Assembly: GCA_021234535.1 (NCBI GenBank)
Contig: CM037845.1
Span: 11,276,143 to 11,340,142, forward strand
Direction: 5' to 3'
DNA from: Stichopus chloronotus
Lineage: Eukaryota > Echinodermata > Holothuroidea > Aspidochirotida > Stichopodidae
DNA length: 64,000 nt
Part shown: piece by piece, positions 1 through 10,653 of the stretch
Layout of the letters: each line of letters starts with the position of its first letter
How positions within the stretch are numbered: position 1 is the first letter of the stretch
Notes under the pieces: generated by a model
The model's input: only the letters and a program-made list of their open reading frames with translations
Database searches by the model: none
Told to the model about the DNA's origin: nothing
Translations under genes and position numbers: made by a program

Positions 1-6
1 CTGCTT

Positions 7-215
7 GGTCAGAGGTCCTATGTGGACCCTATGGCCCATTTTATGAAATTCTGCAAAATGGTTCTCCTCCTACAGATCTGTTGCACAGTGTTGATGGTTT
101 GTCATAATGATACTCTGTTAGTAGTCAATCTTAGGGTGTTCATGAATTTGTAGTCCAGGGTTCTATGTGGGCCCTATGGCCAATTTTGTGAAATGTTGCA
201 AAAGTTTTCTTCTAC
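7..215 (+). repeat. Diverged direct duplication in EED intron
   Basis: Two diverged copies of a ~65-base segment lie at 7-73 and 152-215. Both contain TATGTGG, then CCCTATGGCC, then ATTTT(A/G)TGAAAT, followed by a TTCTNCT-rich tail. They sit in the intron upstream of the first visible EED exon. I see no coding potential between 1 and 1573; this stretch reads as intron. Confidence 0.6.
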
Positions 216-1573
216 TTTAAATGTCATACAACATCTCAAATATCCCTTTGTGCATATATGATAACTGAGTAATGGGGCAAAGAGTCAGATTGTGTCCTAA
301 CTGAAACTCATTTTAGTCTTGAGGTATATGTAGGTCTGTACATTAAAGGAGCACTTTGAGTTAGTCAGTTAGTCTTCCCGAACCTGTCAACTTTGTGTCA
401 AGTTTGCTTTAAGGGTTCTAGTCAAGCTAACCTAGTTCCCATGTGACACAAAATGAACTGTAAATGCAATGAACACCAATGAGCTAGTAGTTAATGATTT
501 AAATTGGTTTCTGAAAATTTGTATTTTCCAAAATTTGTCCACATTAGTACTAATTGATATGCCCACAGCTAGTACAAAACAGAGTTTCATAATTATTGGA
601 TGTCAGACTTGAATTGTGATGCAGTTATAAGCATTGTAATTTGCTAGTGCCTATTAAATGTATCAAAAATTTCTCGACAAAGACCCAACTTTTGCACTGT
701 TTGTGCTCTAGTTTATGATATTTTGCAAACTATGCAGTCCTACAGATTCTCTTGTACATGCAATATCTTGGTTTTTCAATATAATGATACTTCTGGTGGT
801 TCCTATGGTTATGATATGATATACATAATACTGATATGTAAATGGTACCCTCAGGATGTTCAGGTATGAGCCTGTGAACAGTTGGTGCTCAAGTTTTCTG
901 GGTTTTTTTTCAAATTAGAATCTTTGTGGTTTAAAACATTTCCACTACTCCAACAGTTTTACTTTTTGCACTGACTTTAGGAACCTCTCATCTGAGTGAT
1001 TGTCAAAGTCACTGCAAATCTTTCAGCTTATGTTTCTTAACTTTTTTTTCTCTGTTTTCTGAACCTAAGCGATTAGTCTCTTTCCTATTTGCTGGGATTG
1101 ATGCACTGAGGCCATCAAAGCATTATGTGGTCAGTGTTAAGTGCAAACTTTGACATATCAGGTGGCTACATGCTGTATACGTATTTTGTGCCATCATTTG
1201 CATATACATTACAACACTAAACCCTGTGTTTCCTACAGGCTGCCCCACACAATGTGAATATAGTACTATATGCTTGTTCGAAGCTCTCACACTTGAGGTT
1301 TACCAAAGCCCTGTCACTGCAAGGATTTACGTGAGGGTTATGCATTATTTCTTTGCTATGTTCAGTCACACTGAGGTGACTAAAATACTGTCTTTTCTCT
1401 AAGTAGTCACAAAGAGGTGACTGATTCATTGTTTGTTTATTTCAAGCTGTCACACAAGTATATTTGTTTACTGAACTAGTAAGATTATGACTGTTTTCGT
1501 TCCTACTACACAAACTCAACATTTAGGTGTGCAAGAGGGCATTAAACAATCTTAATTGTTGTTCTTGTTTCAG

Positions 1574-4500
1574 CATATTGTTGCCCATGGCAACCCAGTC
1601 AATGAACTGAAAGTACATCCTAACGACTGCAATCTTTTAATGTCTGTCAGTAAAGGTGAGACTTTTTTTTATTCTATTTTCAATCTGTGTGGTTGCACAT
1701 GGTAACCATCTTAGATGTGTTTCTGATTGTATTTGTGAATTGTCATGTCCATAAAATGCACATATTGTTGAAAAAATATTGAAGTAATTTTTTTTTTTAC
1801 ACTTTCCAGTATTGCAATGATGTGCAGTTTGTTTAAATGGAACAATGTGAATGATAATCATGCAAGTTTTAGTGTGTTAAAAGGGTCAGGAAAACGCAGG
1901 TTTATGTAGCTGCGTTTTGCAATGGCAATATTTTTGTTTGTGCATTACAGGGGAAATGGTTTCAATAACGTTTGAACAGTACTTTATCATGTCTCCTTCG
2001 TTTTCTTTTTGAAGAAGTTTCATCACACGGAAAAAAAAGAGAAACACTTGCATGACCTGTAAGTTCACGCTGTCTCATCGACATTGCCAAAATTAATGCC
2101 ATAAAGAAAATTTCAACATTCTTCCCTTTAGATAATTCCCTCCGCCTGTGGAATGTGAAGACAAACGTTTTGGTGATCGTTTTTGGTGGAGTTGAAGGCC
2201 ACAGAGATGAAGTTCTCAGTGCTGTAAGTCAAATGTGTATGAGGAGAAGAGGACGGGTATAAGACCAAAAGGATGAGAAAAAGAAGAGGGTGGTGTAATG
2301 AGACTGACTAAATGGTGGGAGATCCTTAGATGGGGGAAACTTGATTTCCACAGAAAGCTCATCTCATTGGTCCAGCGTATGCTCGTTTACGCTCTTCTTC
2401 CATGAGAATGCACGTATGGCAAAAGGGGACTGCCATGTGTCACTCCATTGTCCTAATTATCGCATTAGAACCTTGCTTCTGTTCCACAATTCTATTTCCC
2501 AAAAGAGGAAAATTCTTTGAAGAAATCCATGCTATCTGCTCTAAATGTATCCTTGCAACGTTGCAATACAGCAAGTAGTAATATCGAACATGTTTTTCGT
2601 TGCGACCAACTGTCACCATGGACCTCAAGTATAAGCTTTTGAGTGTTTTACGTAATTGATGCACCTACATGGAATATCCATGAATTTTTTATTTTTGTCA
2701 TTTTGGATAAAGTTGTTATTTTGTGCATATTCTCTCTATGTTATGTTGTCCATATTTTCATCGTCAACAACTGTCACCACCTAGCTTTGTAGTAGTAAAG
2801 GTTGGTGACGGGGGAGTGGTTCACGTCATTGATCCACCTCTATTGGATATTCATTCATTTCTAAGTCTCTGTCATTTTAGGGGAGGTTTTTTCTTTTCAT
2901 TTTCTGTCTTTTGTTGAAAACATAGGACTTCAATCTTGATGGAACAAGGATTATATCCTGTGGGATGGACCACTCCCTCAAGATGTGGCGTCTCAATAAG
3001 ACCTCGATCGAAGAGACCATAAAAGCATCCTACCAGTACAACTCAGCAAGAAGTCCCAAGTAAGTGGAGAAGGATTTGATCGCTATGTGTTCATTCCTGT
3101 TACTAAACCAGAGATATTCTCTGAAATGGTCTGGATTTTTGGTTCCTGAGGCAGCAAAGGATCCTCGGAATGGTAGCCAAAACACCCTGTAGTCAGTAAA
3201 GTCAATAAGTCAGTAAAAGTCTACACTTGTCCACAAAGGATTCTGTTCATCCCCCCACAGCTCATTCCTATTCATGACACTTCTGGGAGCTGTCATTGAT
3301 ACTTGGTTGTCAAGTGGCCTGTTGTTAATATCAGACGGCCTTTCCCACTTCTTGCTCATTACTTTGAGTGCAGCCTGGAACTGTGTGTGTTGATGTGTGG
3401 AGATAAGCAGTATTTTATCCGACAGAATCTGTCAGGATGTTAAGGCTATTTCCCCCCCCCCCCCCTTCATGCAGTCATGTTGGCATGTGTGTATCCGTCT
3501 GTCACACTTACTTCATCATTGCTTTTCCTGTGAATTTTGGTGAGCGATTACATTCATCTCATAAATTTCTTTTACAGGCCGTTCAAATCGATGTGCGTCA
3601 ACATTCCTGACTTTTCTACCCGAGATATTCATCGCAATTACGTCGACTGCGTGAGATGGTTGGGAGACTTCATTTTGTCCAAGGTAATCGATTTTGGAAA
3701 GTTTGGATTTTGAAATTCACATTGGCAAGGAGCAGACGCGTCAGGTCTCCTCAGTCATTAACCAGTGCTCACTCTGCACATTAGTCTTAGCTGTTTTTAA
3801 AAGACAAGAAGTGACTCTGTAATAGCTACATAGTCCGAATCAGTTAGATGTCCTGCGACCAAATGGATAAAGGTGGTGGCATTTGAAGCAACGAAGCATG
3901 GTGACCAGTTTGGCGTTCGATCTCTGTCCAGGTCACAGCACGATGGCTGTTTTTTGGCCAATAGGAATCTAAGATTTTTCCATCTGAACTTACCTTGTGA
4001 AGAAAGGTAACAAATTTCATCCAAAATTTGTAAAGTTGGTAGTCACTCTTAAGTTTAGTTGTAATGTGTAGGCCACAAAAGGCTTAGAGCATTGTAAAGT
4101 AACTGCCCATCATGTCTTGAATTCAAGGCCTGAATTGTGTAATGTCTATTTTAATGTGTGTGTTTTTTTTTCTTTTGCATGTTGTCCTCCAGTCCTGTGA
4201 AAACGCAATCATCTGTTGGAAACCTGGAAGCATCAACACCGCTCTGGAAGACGTCAAACCAAACGAATCTCAGGTGACGGTGCTCTACAGGTTCGAGTAC
4301 ACCAGCTGCGACATATGGTTCATGAGGTTTAGCATCGACTACTGGCAGAGGGTAAATGTGGGGAAAGGAAAACACACGGGGGTCTTGATCCTGAGAGGGT
4401 CATCTATTTTTATTTTAAGAAGCAAACTACTTTGGATTTTCGTGACATCCTAGCAATATTTAATGAATAACGTGTATACACATTGACAATTGTGATATGT

Positions 4501-6102
4501 GGCAACATGTCATTGCTTTGTTGTTGCCAGAATCAGATAATAAGCTTTAATGAAATGTTGGAACATTGTTTACTGCTGAACACTTCTAGGTCATACTTAA
4601 AGAAGTCTCTCTTCCTTTTGGGTGATTTGTCTCTTAAAACTTTTTATTTTATATAGTGCCGGAAAAATTTGTGTAATTTCATCCATGTGTTATTGCACAT
4701 GGACTGGTCATTTTTATGCGAAGAGACAAAGAATAGTTACAAAATTCAACATTATCTTTCAGTTGCAGTCCATTTTTATAAATTTTCATTTTCTGGATTG
4801 AATTAAAATAATGTTGTAATTATTTTCCATCTCATTCTTGTACTCTTTTTTTTTTCTTGTCAGGTGATTGCTCTTGGTAATCAAATTGGTAAAGTCTTTG
4901 TCTGGGATATCAATGTAGATGATCCTCTTAAGTCAAGGTAAGAAATTAGTGTAATGAGTCACACAATCAGTATTTAAAATACAAAAGGATGGGGGGAATC
5001 AGTTGTGTAGAGTGGGCATGGGGGGGGGGGGAATAGTAGGTACAATTTTCCTGATGGATGATATGGAAATATAGCAAGAGCATGAAACATTTTGTGCTCA
5101 TACAAAATTAAGACTTTTATCTTTTTGTATGTTATTTCAATCTAAGCTTTCAAAACATGTTTTCCTGAGATGTTCATCCTTAGAGACAGTAACTCATCAC
5201 CCCAACCTACATTTTGACTTACATATAGCAGAATTCTCACCTGGCCCTACTGTTTGATTGACAACAAATTTGAAAGATGCAGACTAGCTCTCATTATACT
5301 CCGTACAAAGAGATCCATTGTTTTGATCACACATTTGGAGGAATTTTAGACAGGCTGTGGGAGAGGCTAGAAGTAATTGGTTGGGATAATTGAATCTGTC
5401 TGGCATTTTTTGTCCTTAAAGCAGATGTGCTGTTATTCCTGCAGTGCGCCAAGAGACTTGCAATATTTTGTATAGTTGTAAAACGCTGTACAAACTACCG
5501 TGCCATGGTCTATTCGTTCAGATAAAGCCTAATTTCCTGACGCAATGTGTTTTCACTGTGGGACCTTCGCACCGAAGGACCGCACATTTACTACGGGGCC
5601 TGGTTCAGCTAACTTTTTAGCTTAAGAAAATGGATCACCCTTCTTTCTGCTGTAAATAACAATCTAATGAATGAAATTCTCTCCTGGAAGAGACACATCG
5701 TGGATGTTATTTTCCAGATTGGTACCGAATGGAAGAGAATGAGTGAGAAAAAACGATCAAGGCTATTTGTTTTCCTTCAAACAGTACATCCTGCTTGTAA
5801 ATCATGACTTTGGCAAAGTCCATACTACGTAATTGTAAGGTCAATGAATATTTTATGTCAAAAAAAGAAAAGAAAAGCAAAAATTAAACAAGAAATGGAT
5901 TTCTAGCAGTGACATATTTGGGAAACAGGTTCAGAGCAGACAACATTGATTGTATGCTAATATGTCTCATTACAGATTCTCAACGTTCTCCCATCCAAAA
6001 TGTACGACAGCGATCAGACAGACAGCTCTGAGTAAGGATGCAGGAATTCTCTTATGTGTCTGTGATAATGGAACTATCTGGCGATGGGATAAAACAAAAT
6101 GA
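1574..6102 (+). CDS. EED: Polycomb protein EED, C-terminal exons (partial, 5' end outside window)
   Basis: EED is the WD40 beta-propeller subunit of Polycomb repressive complex 2. It binds H3K27me3 and EZH2 and stimulates H3K27 methylation in the nucleus. Seven in-phase exons are visible: 1574-1655, 2132-2223, 2926-3059, 3578-3683, 4193-4351, 4864-4937 and 5976-6102 (TGA stop). They encode 257 residues, matching roughly residues 185-441 of the human protein. Diagnostic stretches are [68 protein letters not shown] and the terminal [10 protein letters not shown]-type Trp residues recur. All junctions are GT-AG and keep frame. The aromatic-cage pair that is Trp364-Tyr365 in human reads Trp-Phe here (CDIWFMRF). 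Earlier exons must lie left of the window. The gene converges on eIF1A. Confidence 0.97.
5179..5421 (+). mobile_element. MITE family B copy in last EED intron
   Basis: This is a diverged copy of the ~245-bp element found twice at 18005-18508. Shared landmarks are AACTCATCACC near the left end, TTTGATTGACAACAAATT, GATCCATTGTTTTGAT, and a TGTCCTTAAAG right end. The left end CCTTAGAGACAGTAACTC resembles the reverse complement of the right end of the other copies (CTTTAAAGACAAAAACTC), so the unit has terminal inverted repeats and TTAA-like termini. It has no ORF and is presumably non-autonomous. Confidence 0.75.
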
Positions 6103-6116
6103 GGCTGTAAGATGAA

Positions 6117-6700
6117 ATAAGAGAGCTGTGGACATTATGCAATGGAAATCGGTACGCCGTGGACCACAATGTGATGCAATACAGATTGATGGACTGAACC
6201 ACAAAGTGATGCGCAAATTGCAAATGAGGAAATGGTAGACCACGGCGATGCTGTCCAAACAGGTGAATTGTGATGCTCTGAGTGATGCTATACAGAAACA
6301 TGATGTGTGGACTACTGAGTGGTGCTACTAAGTTGGGCAAACTATAGACCACAATGTGATGATGCACAGAAAAGTGACGCGGGGACAGCGGAATGGTGGG
6401 GTGTGAAGGACGAAATGGTCCTGTTAGGAGAGGTGAATTGTGGATCACAAAGTGATGGTATCAAGAAGGTGAAATGTGGACTATGGAGTGTTGCTATTTA
6501 AATAGGTGAACTGCAGATCACACAGTGATGCTACACAAAAAATGTGATGTTACGCACTGCTGACCTATGGTCCACAAATTGCTGCTGAAATAGGTGAATA
6601 GTGGACCACGAGGTGATGTTCGAGTAAGCGAATTTTGAAGCATTCGAATAGTGGAGCATAAAACGACGCAGATTGGTGAACTGTGGACTACAAAAAAGTC
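6117..6700 (+). repeat. Degenerate ~36-bp minisatellite in the EED 3' UTR or flank
   Basis: Immediately after the EED stop there are about 15 diverged units. Typical parts are GGTGAAYTGTGGA, then YCACAAAGTGATG, then CTAYACARAAA. Units are clear at about 6146, 6262, 6432, 6468, 6504, 6594 and 6675. Several longish ORFs on both strands here are by-products of the repeat. If the EED mRNA extends past 6700, the array lies in its 3' UTR. Confidence 0.75.
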
Positions 6701-6919
6701 TAAAATACATTGAGTGTGCTCCTGCCTTGTACTCTGAACAAGAGTAACCAACGCAACATCAGATTTCTATGATTCTTTTCAGAAGCGCCATGATCAGTAG
6801 GCAAAGGGCCAGCTAGACCCTGTAAAAAAAAAATGTGTCAAATGAAAGGTCTGGCATCAATGCTAAATGTTAGAGAAGGATGCTTGACAACTTTGTCACT
6901 TTTGCCTATTAGGCAACTT

Positions 6920-6925
6920 AATTAA
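6920..6925 (+). terminator. Possible EED poly(A) signal (ATTAAA)
   Basis: This is the first common poly(A) hexamer variant I see downstream of the EED stop codon. The first canonical AATAAA on this strand is at 8605, with another at about 8686. Which one is used cannot be decided from sequence alone. Confidence 0.25.
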
Positions 6926-9900
6926 ACTGGAAAACAAAACAATGGATGATGAAAAAGGGGAAAAGTGATGTTTTGTTAGCCTATTTTTCTCTTCCTACAA
7001 TGGAACTGCAGTCTGCTTAATCTTCTGATGAACTTTGTGTGAGTCGTCTCAATTTGGAAATGTTTCCAACTTAAAAAGTACATACTGTTCATTGTGTAAT
7101 TTTCACAGATAAGTCCATCACTCAATTACTGTATGATTTCTTCATGGTATTATTGTATGTAGATTTTCTCCAAAAGCAAACTCTTCTGGAGAATACAGAA
7201 TTATACTGTCAGTATCCATGGTTACTACCAGTCTCATCTCCAACATGTCTCCTATCCAAATGTATTTTCCTAGGCTGACCGAGTATTTTTGTACAGCATC
7301 CATGTATGAATTGCTCAAATTCAATTCACTCTTTAACTTTTTCACAAGACTGATGTGTTAATTTCGGTATAGTTGGGCAAACACGTTTCATGAAATATTA
7401 TTTGCCAGGCAACATGCTGCATAATACCATTGGTGTAGATAGTGAGTTACAACATTCATTCCCAAGCGATTGATGTAATCTTAAATGTTCTACTTTGTTC
7501 TGTTAATGCCAGTATGTTACTTCAAACCCTAAGAGGGGCTGGCATATATCATGAGCCAACAGTGGTGTTGTAACCTTTTAATGTAAGTGCCATTAATGTT
7601 ACTTATTCACAAGCTCTGCCAACAAAAGTGGAGATAGGGATTACTTTTTCCTTTTAATATATTGATAATGAAAGATTATCTGAGCACAATAATGTCTTAT
7701 GTTATGTTACCGGTTACCTAATTTACAGAGAACAATGCTTTTCAATACATTTTGCAAATTCAAACTCAAGGCTGCATCGTTACTTCTTTCATCGCTAATT
7801 TCTCCTTTTGAAACTGCTGAAAAAAAAAGGAAAACGACACTACCAACATTCACAGATTGTGCATATAGACATTTAAAGGGGAATTCCAGGCAAGGAACAT
7901 GTCTTCTGACTTATCTAAGCCATTTCAAACCATTTTCATTCATATTCTTGACGATTTGAGATGAACTACACACCATGAACACGGTATGTTCAAACTTGCC
8001 GCCCAACATAGTTTCTAACACTATGGATGTATACAAAGGGCGCAGCGATAATGATGAAATTGACCATGATCTCTTCGGCTTGTGATGTAGGTGACGACCA
8101 ATTCAATTGTCCTGCATAACTAGTAAATAGATGGCTTATTCCCATCTCTGAAAAGGTGTTGCTCACACTGCCCTAATCTACATAATGTGGCCTTTTGATG
8201 AAAAATTCCACTTCTTTTATATCCAACTCGATTTTATTGATTACTAACCTCATCTTGTGATAGCCACATTGAATACACAGTGTGACTTACAACGTAGGCT
8301 AATCAAGTCGGTCGTCGACCACCTCACTAGCCAGACTTCACGGTCAATTACATCATAATGGCCGCGCTCTTCATGTACATGCATAGTGTTAGAAACTGTT
8401 GGGCGGGAAGTTTCAACTAATCATGTTGCCCATGAGAAGTTCATTTCAATTTGTCACGAATATGAATGAAAATGGCTTCAGTAAGTCAGAAGACATGTTC
8501 CTTGCCTCAAAACCCCCTTAGACATACATGCACTGCTGCGAGAATGAAACTGCTACTCAACTGGTTTTAGGAGGAGCCTCCAGCATTAAATGAAGACTTA
8601 TTTCAATAAAGAATTCTTAGTGTCCTCTCTCTTTATGCTAGATGAAACTTTAAAGTCTTAGAAATACAGAAAGTTGCCATCTAAAAATAAAGCAAGGAGA
8701 TCGTCAAAATAGGAGTACTCTTTTCCTGTATACTTTTTTTTAATAGAAAAAATATTGCTATTTTGACTCTTGTTCTTTTAACCGTGAATGGAAATTTGTA
8801 ATGAATTCTGAAAAATTTTGAAATTTGCTTTATGACATACCACTATTATAGCAATCAACAAATTTCAGGCACAAAGCATTTTTTTGTTTAGTGGACCTAC
8901 TATCAAAACTTTAGCTTAGAAATAGGCCAGCTTTGATGACAATGTCACTATTTTCTAAATATTCGAATTAATGAAACATATTGTGTGGGTTAACTGTACA
9001 GTGAGGCATCAGAAATGTTTAACTTCAACTCCTGTGATCTTTTGAATCAAGCCTAATGCTAAGAAAAGGTACGAAGGCAGCCTTATGCACATAAACTCCT
9101 ACTGGAGGGAGTGTGGAATAGACCGCCCCCCTCCCCTTGTTACAACCCCTGAACGTCTTATTCTTAATGATAAAATAGGTTCAAGGAAGGAGTTTTCATT
9201 CCCTCAAATAATGGTATTGCTTGATGGTTCCCAAAAAATTACAGAAATACAGTTTCGTGCAGGAGTAAGTTAAAAAAAAAATAATAAATCATGCAATTGT
9301 CTTGAAAACATGAACAACATTCAAACTTACAAAAACTGCATACTGAGGTTGAGAATGTGTGATATTAAGTAGAAGGATTTTAAAAGTGATGTGACAGCAA
9401 TTGCATCACAATGCCCTTCCAGTTTGCCATTGCACCAAGTCTCAATTTTCCAAACAGCAGGATTGCACCTCAATATGCAGCTTTTTTGACGCCATTGGCA
9501 CGACTGGATTATGGTACAAATTAATTGATTTCTACTAATTACTATTCTGAAGTTCAAACAAAGCAACTGGTCAATTACAAAACAAAGAAAACAAAAAACT
9601 ATACACCAATTCCACATATTCCATATTTTATACTGTCCACCCAATTCTTCAGTCTCCTCCGAAAGCGGCGAGGGATATGTTTTATTACGTGGTTTTGTTG
9701 CCTTTATGTAAAATCACCTTAATTTGTAGCTGTAGTAAGGGGAAAAACTTGAATGCACCATACCCCCTGGTGACACCGACGAGATGCACACACTTTGTAA
9801 TGCCTTGTGTGCAATGCTGTGTGGTACTGAATCCTGCCTCATACAGAGAAGAGGAAAAACCCAAATAACTTTTTTGGAATCACTCCAACTGTTAATGGAA

Positions 9901-10384
9901 CACTAAATGATACTGTATATTTTAACCTGCTATGCTCTCTTCTAGAATGTATTGTGCTCAAATGAATGGTCACAATCACAAACCTGGTTGCTCTGAACAC
10001 CCCCGCCCCCCCACCACCACCCAATTCCATTCCCTTCATGTGCTCCTCTCCCCATTCCGGCCATAACCTTCAAATGTCACCTAATTAGAAGATTCGGAAT
10101 ATCCGCATCATTTTCAAATGGTACTTTCAGAAACCTTGTGGCCGAATTTATCGAGCACTGAGCGGATTTTCAGATGCGCGATGACATGAATACCAACGGT
10201 GGCCCACCTTCGGTCTGTTTCCTATGATTGGTAATCATAATCACCATTCATCCTTACTTCCCGACTTCTATTACACAAAGGCAGGTGGGCTGGGGGCGCC
10301 CTTGATAATCTCCCAATGTATACACGCCATTTGAAAATCCAGACACTTTGAAGGCTTTAGTCGGGAAGAGTTAAACAATAAATT
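6926..10384. other. Intergenic or UTR interval between convergent EED and eIF1A
   Basis: There is no convincing coding exon on either strand. Contents are AT-rich unique DNA, the MITE at 7873-8518, AATAAA hexamers at 8605 and about 8686, and a short poly-C/ACC tract near 10000-10022. ORFs of up to about 105 codons show no recognisable domain. Confidence 0.6.
7873..8518. mobile_element. MITE family A, ~646 bp with long terminal inverted repeats
   Basis: The left end (TTAAAGGGGAATTCCAGGC, then AAGGAACATGTCTTCTGAC) is matched in reverse complement by the right end (GTCAGAAGACATGTTCCTTG, then CCTCAAAACCCCCT). The inverted similarity runs on for ~70 bases (ATGAATGAAAATGG) and further in (GTTTCTAACACTA against TAGTGTTAGAAAC). 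TAGACAT flanks both sides (7866-7872 and 8519-8525), a plausible 7-bp target duplication (8 bp with one mismatch). Alternatively the ends are a TTAA target with one mutated copy (TTAG). There is no transposase ORF, so the element is non-autonomous. Confidence 0.85.
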
Positions 10385-10399
10385 GTCTGTCGGTGAAAG

Positions 10400-10405
10400 T
10401 TTATT
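10400..10405 (-). terminator. eIF1A poly(A) signal AATAAA
   Basis: TTTATT on the plus strand reads AATAAA on the minus strand, about 250 bases past the eIF1A stop codon. It is the first canonical hexamer downstream and gives a short 3' UTR, as expected for a housekeeping translation factor. Confidence 0.6.
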
Positions 10406-10653
10406 AAGCACAAGTCCTGATGTTCTTAGAAACAGACAATGGTCGCTTTGCTAATTATGGTTAAAATGAAATAATGCGACACATCCAGTCCTGTGCTAAA
10501 CAAATGTGACGTTCTCCACAGAGCACGTTGAAGGCAGCATTGTAAAACTCCCCCAATATTAGAAATGAAGCACTCGCTGGAGCAATCTTTCCAAGAGAAA
10601 ATTGCATGTGCTAATTTTCCCAAACATACAAGAGCTTCTGTGTCGATAGGAGG

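Noticed and set aside
6052..6501. ORFs of 60-124 codons behind EED
   Set aside because: They arise from the degenerate ~36-bp repeat and EED's last exon read in other frames.
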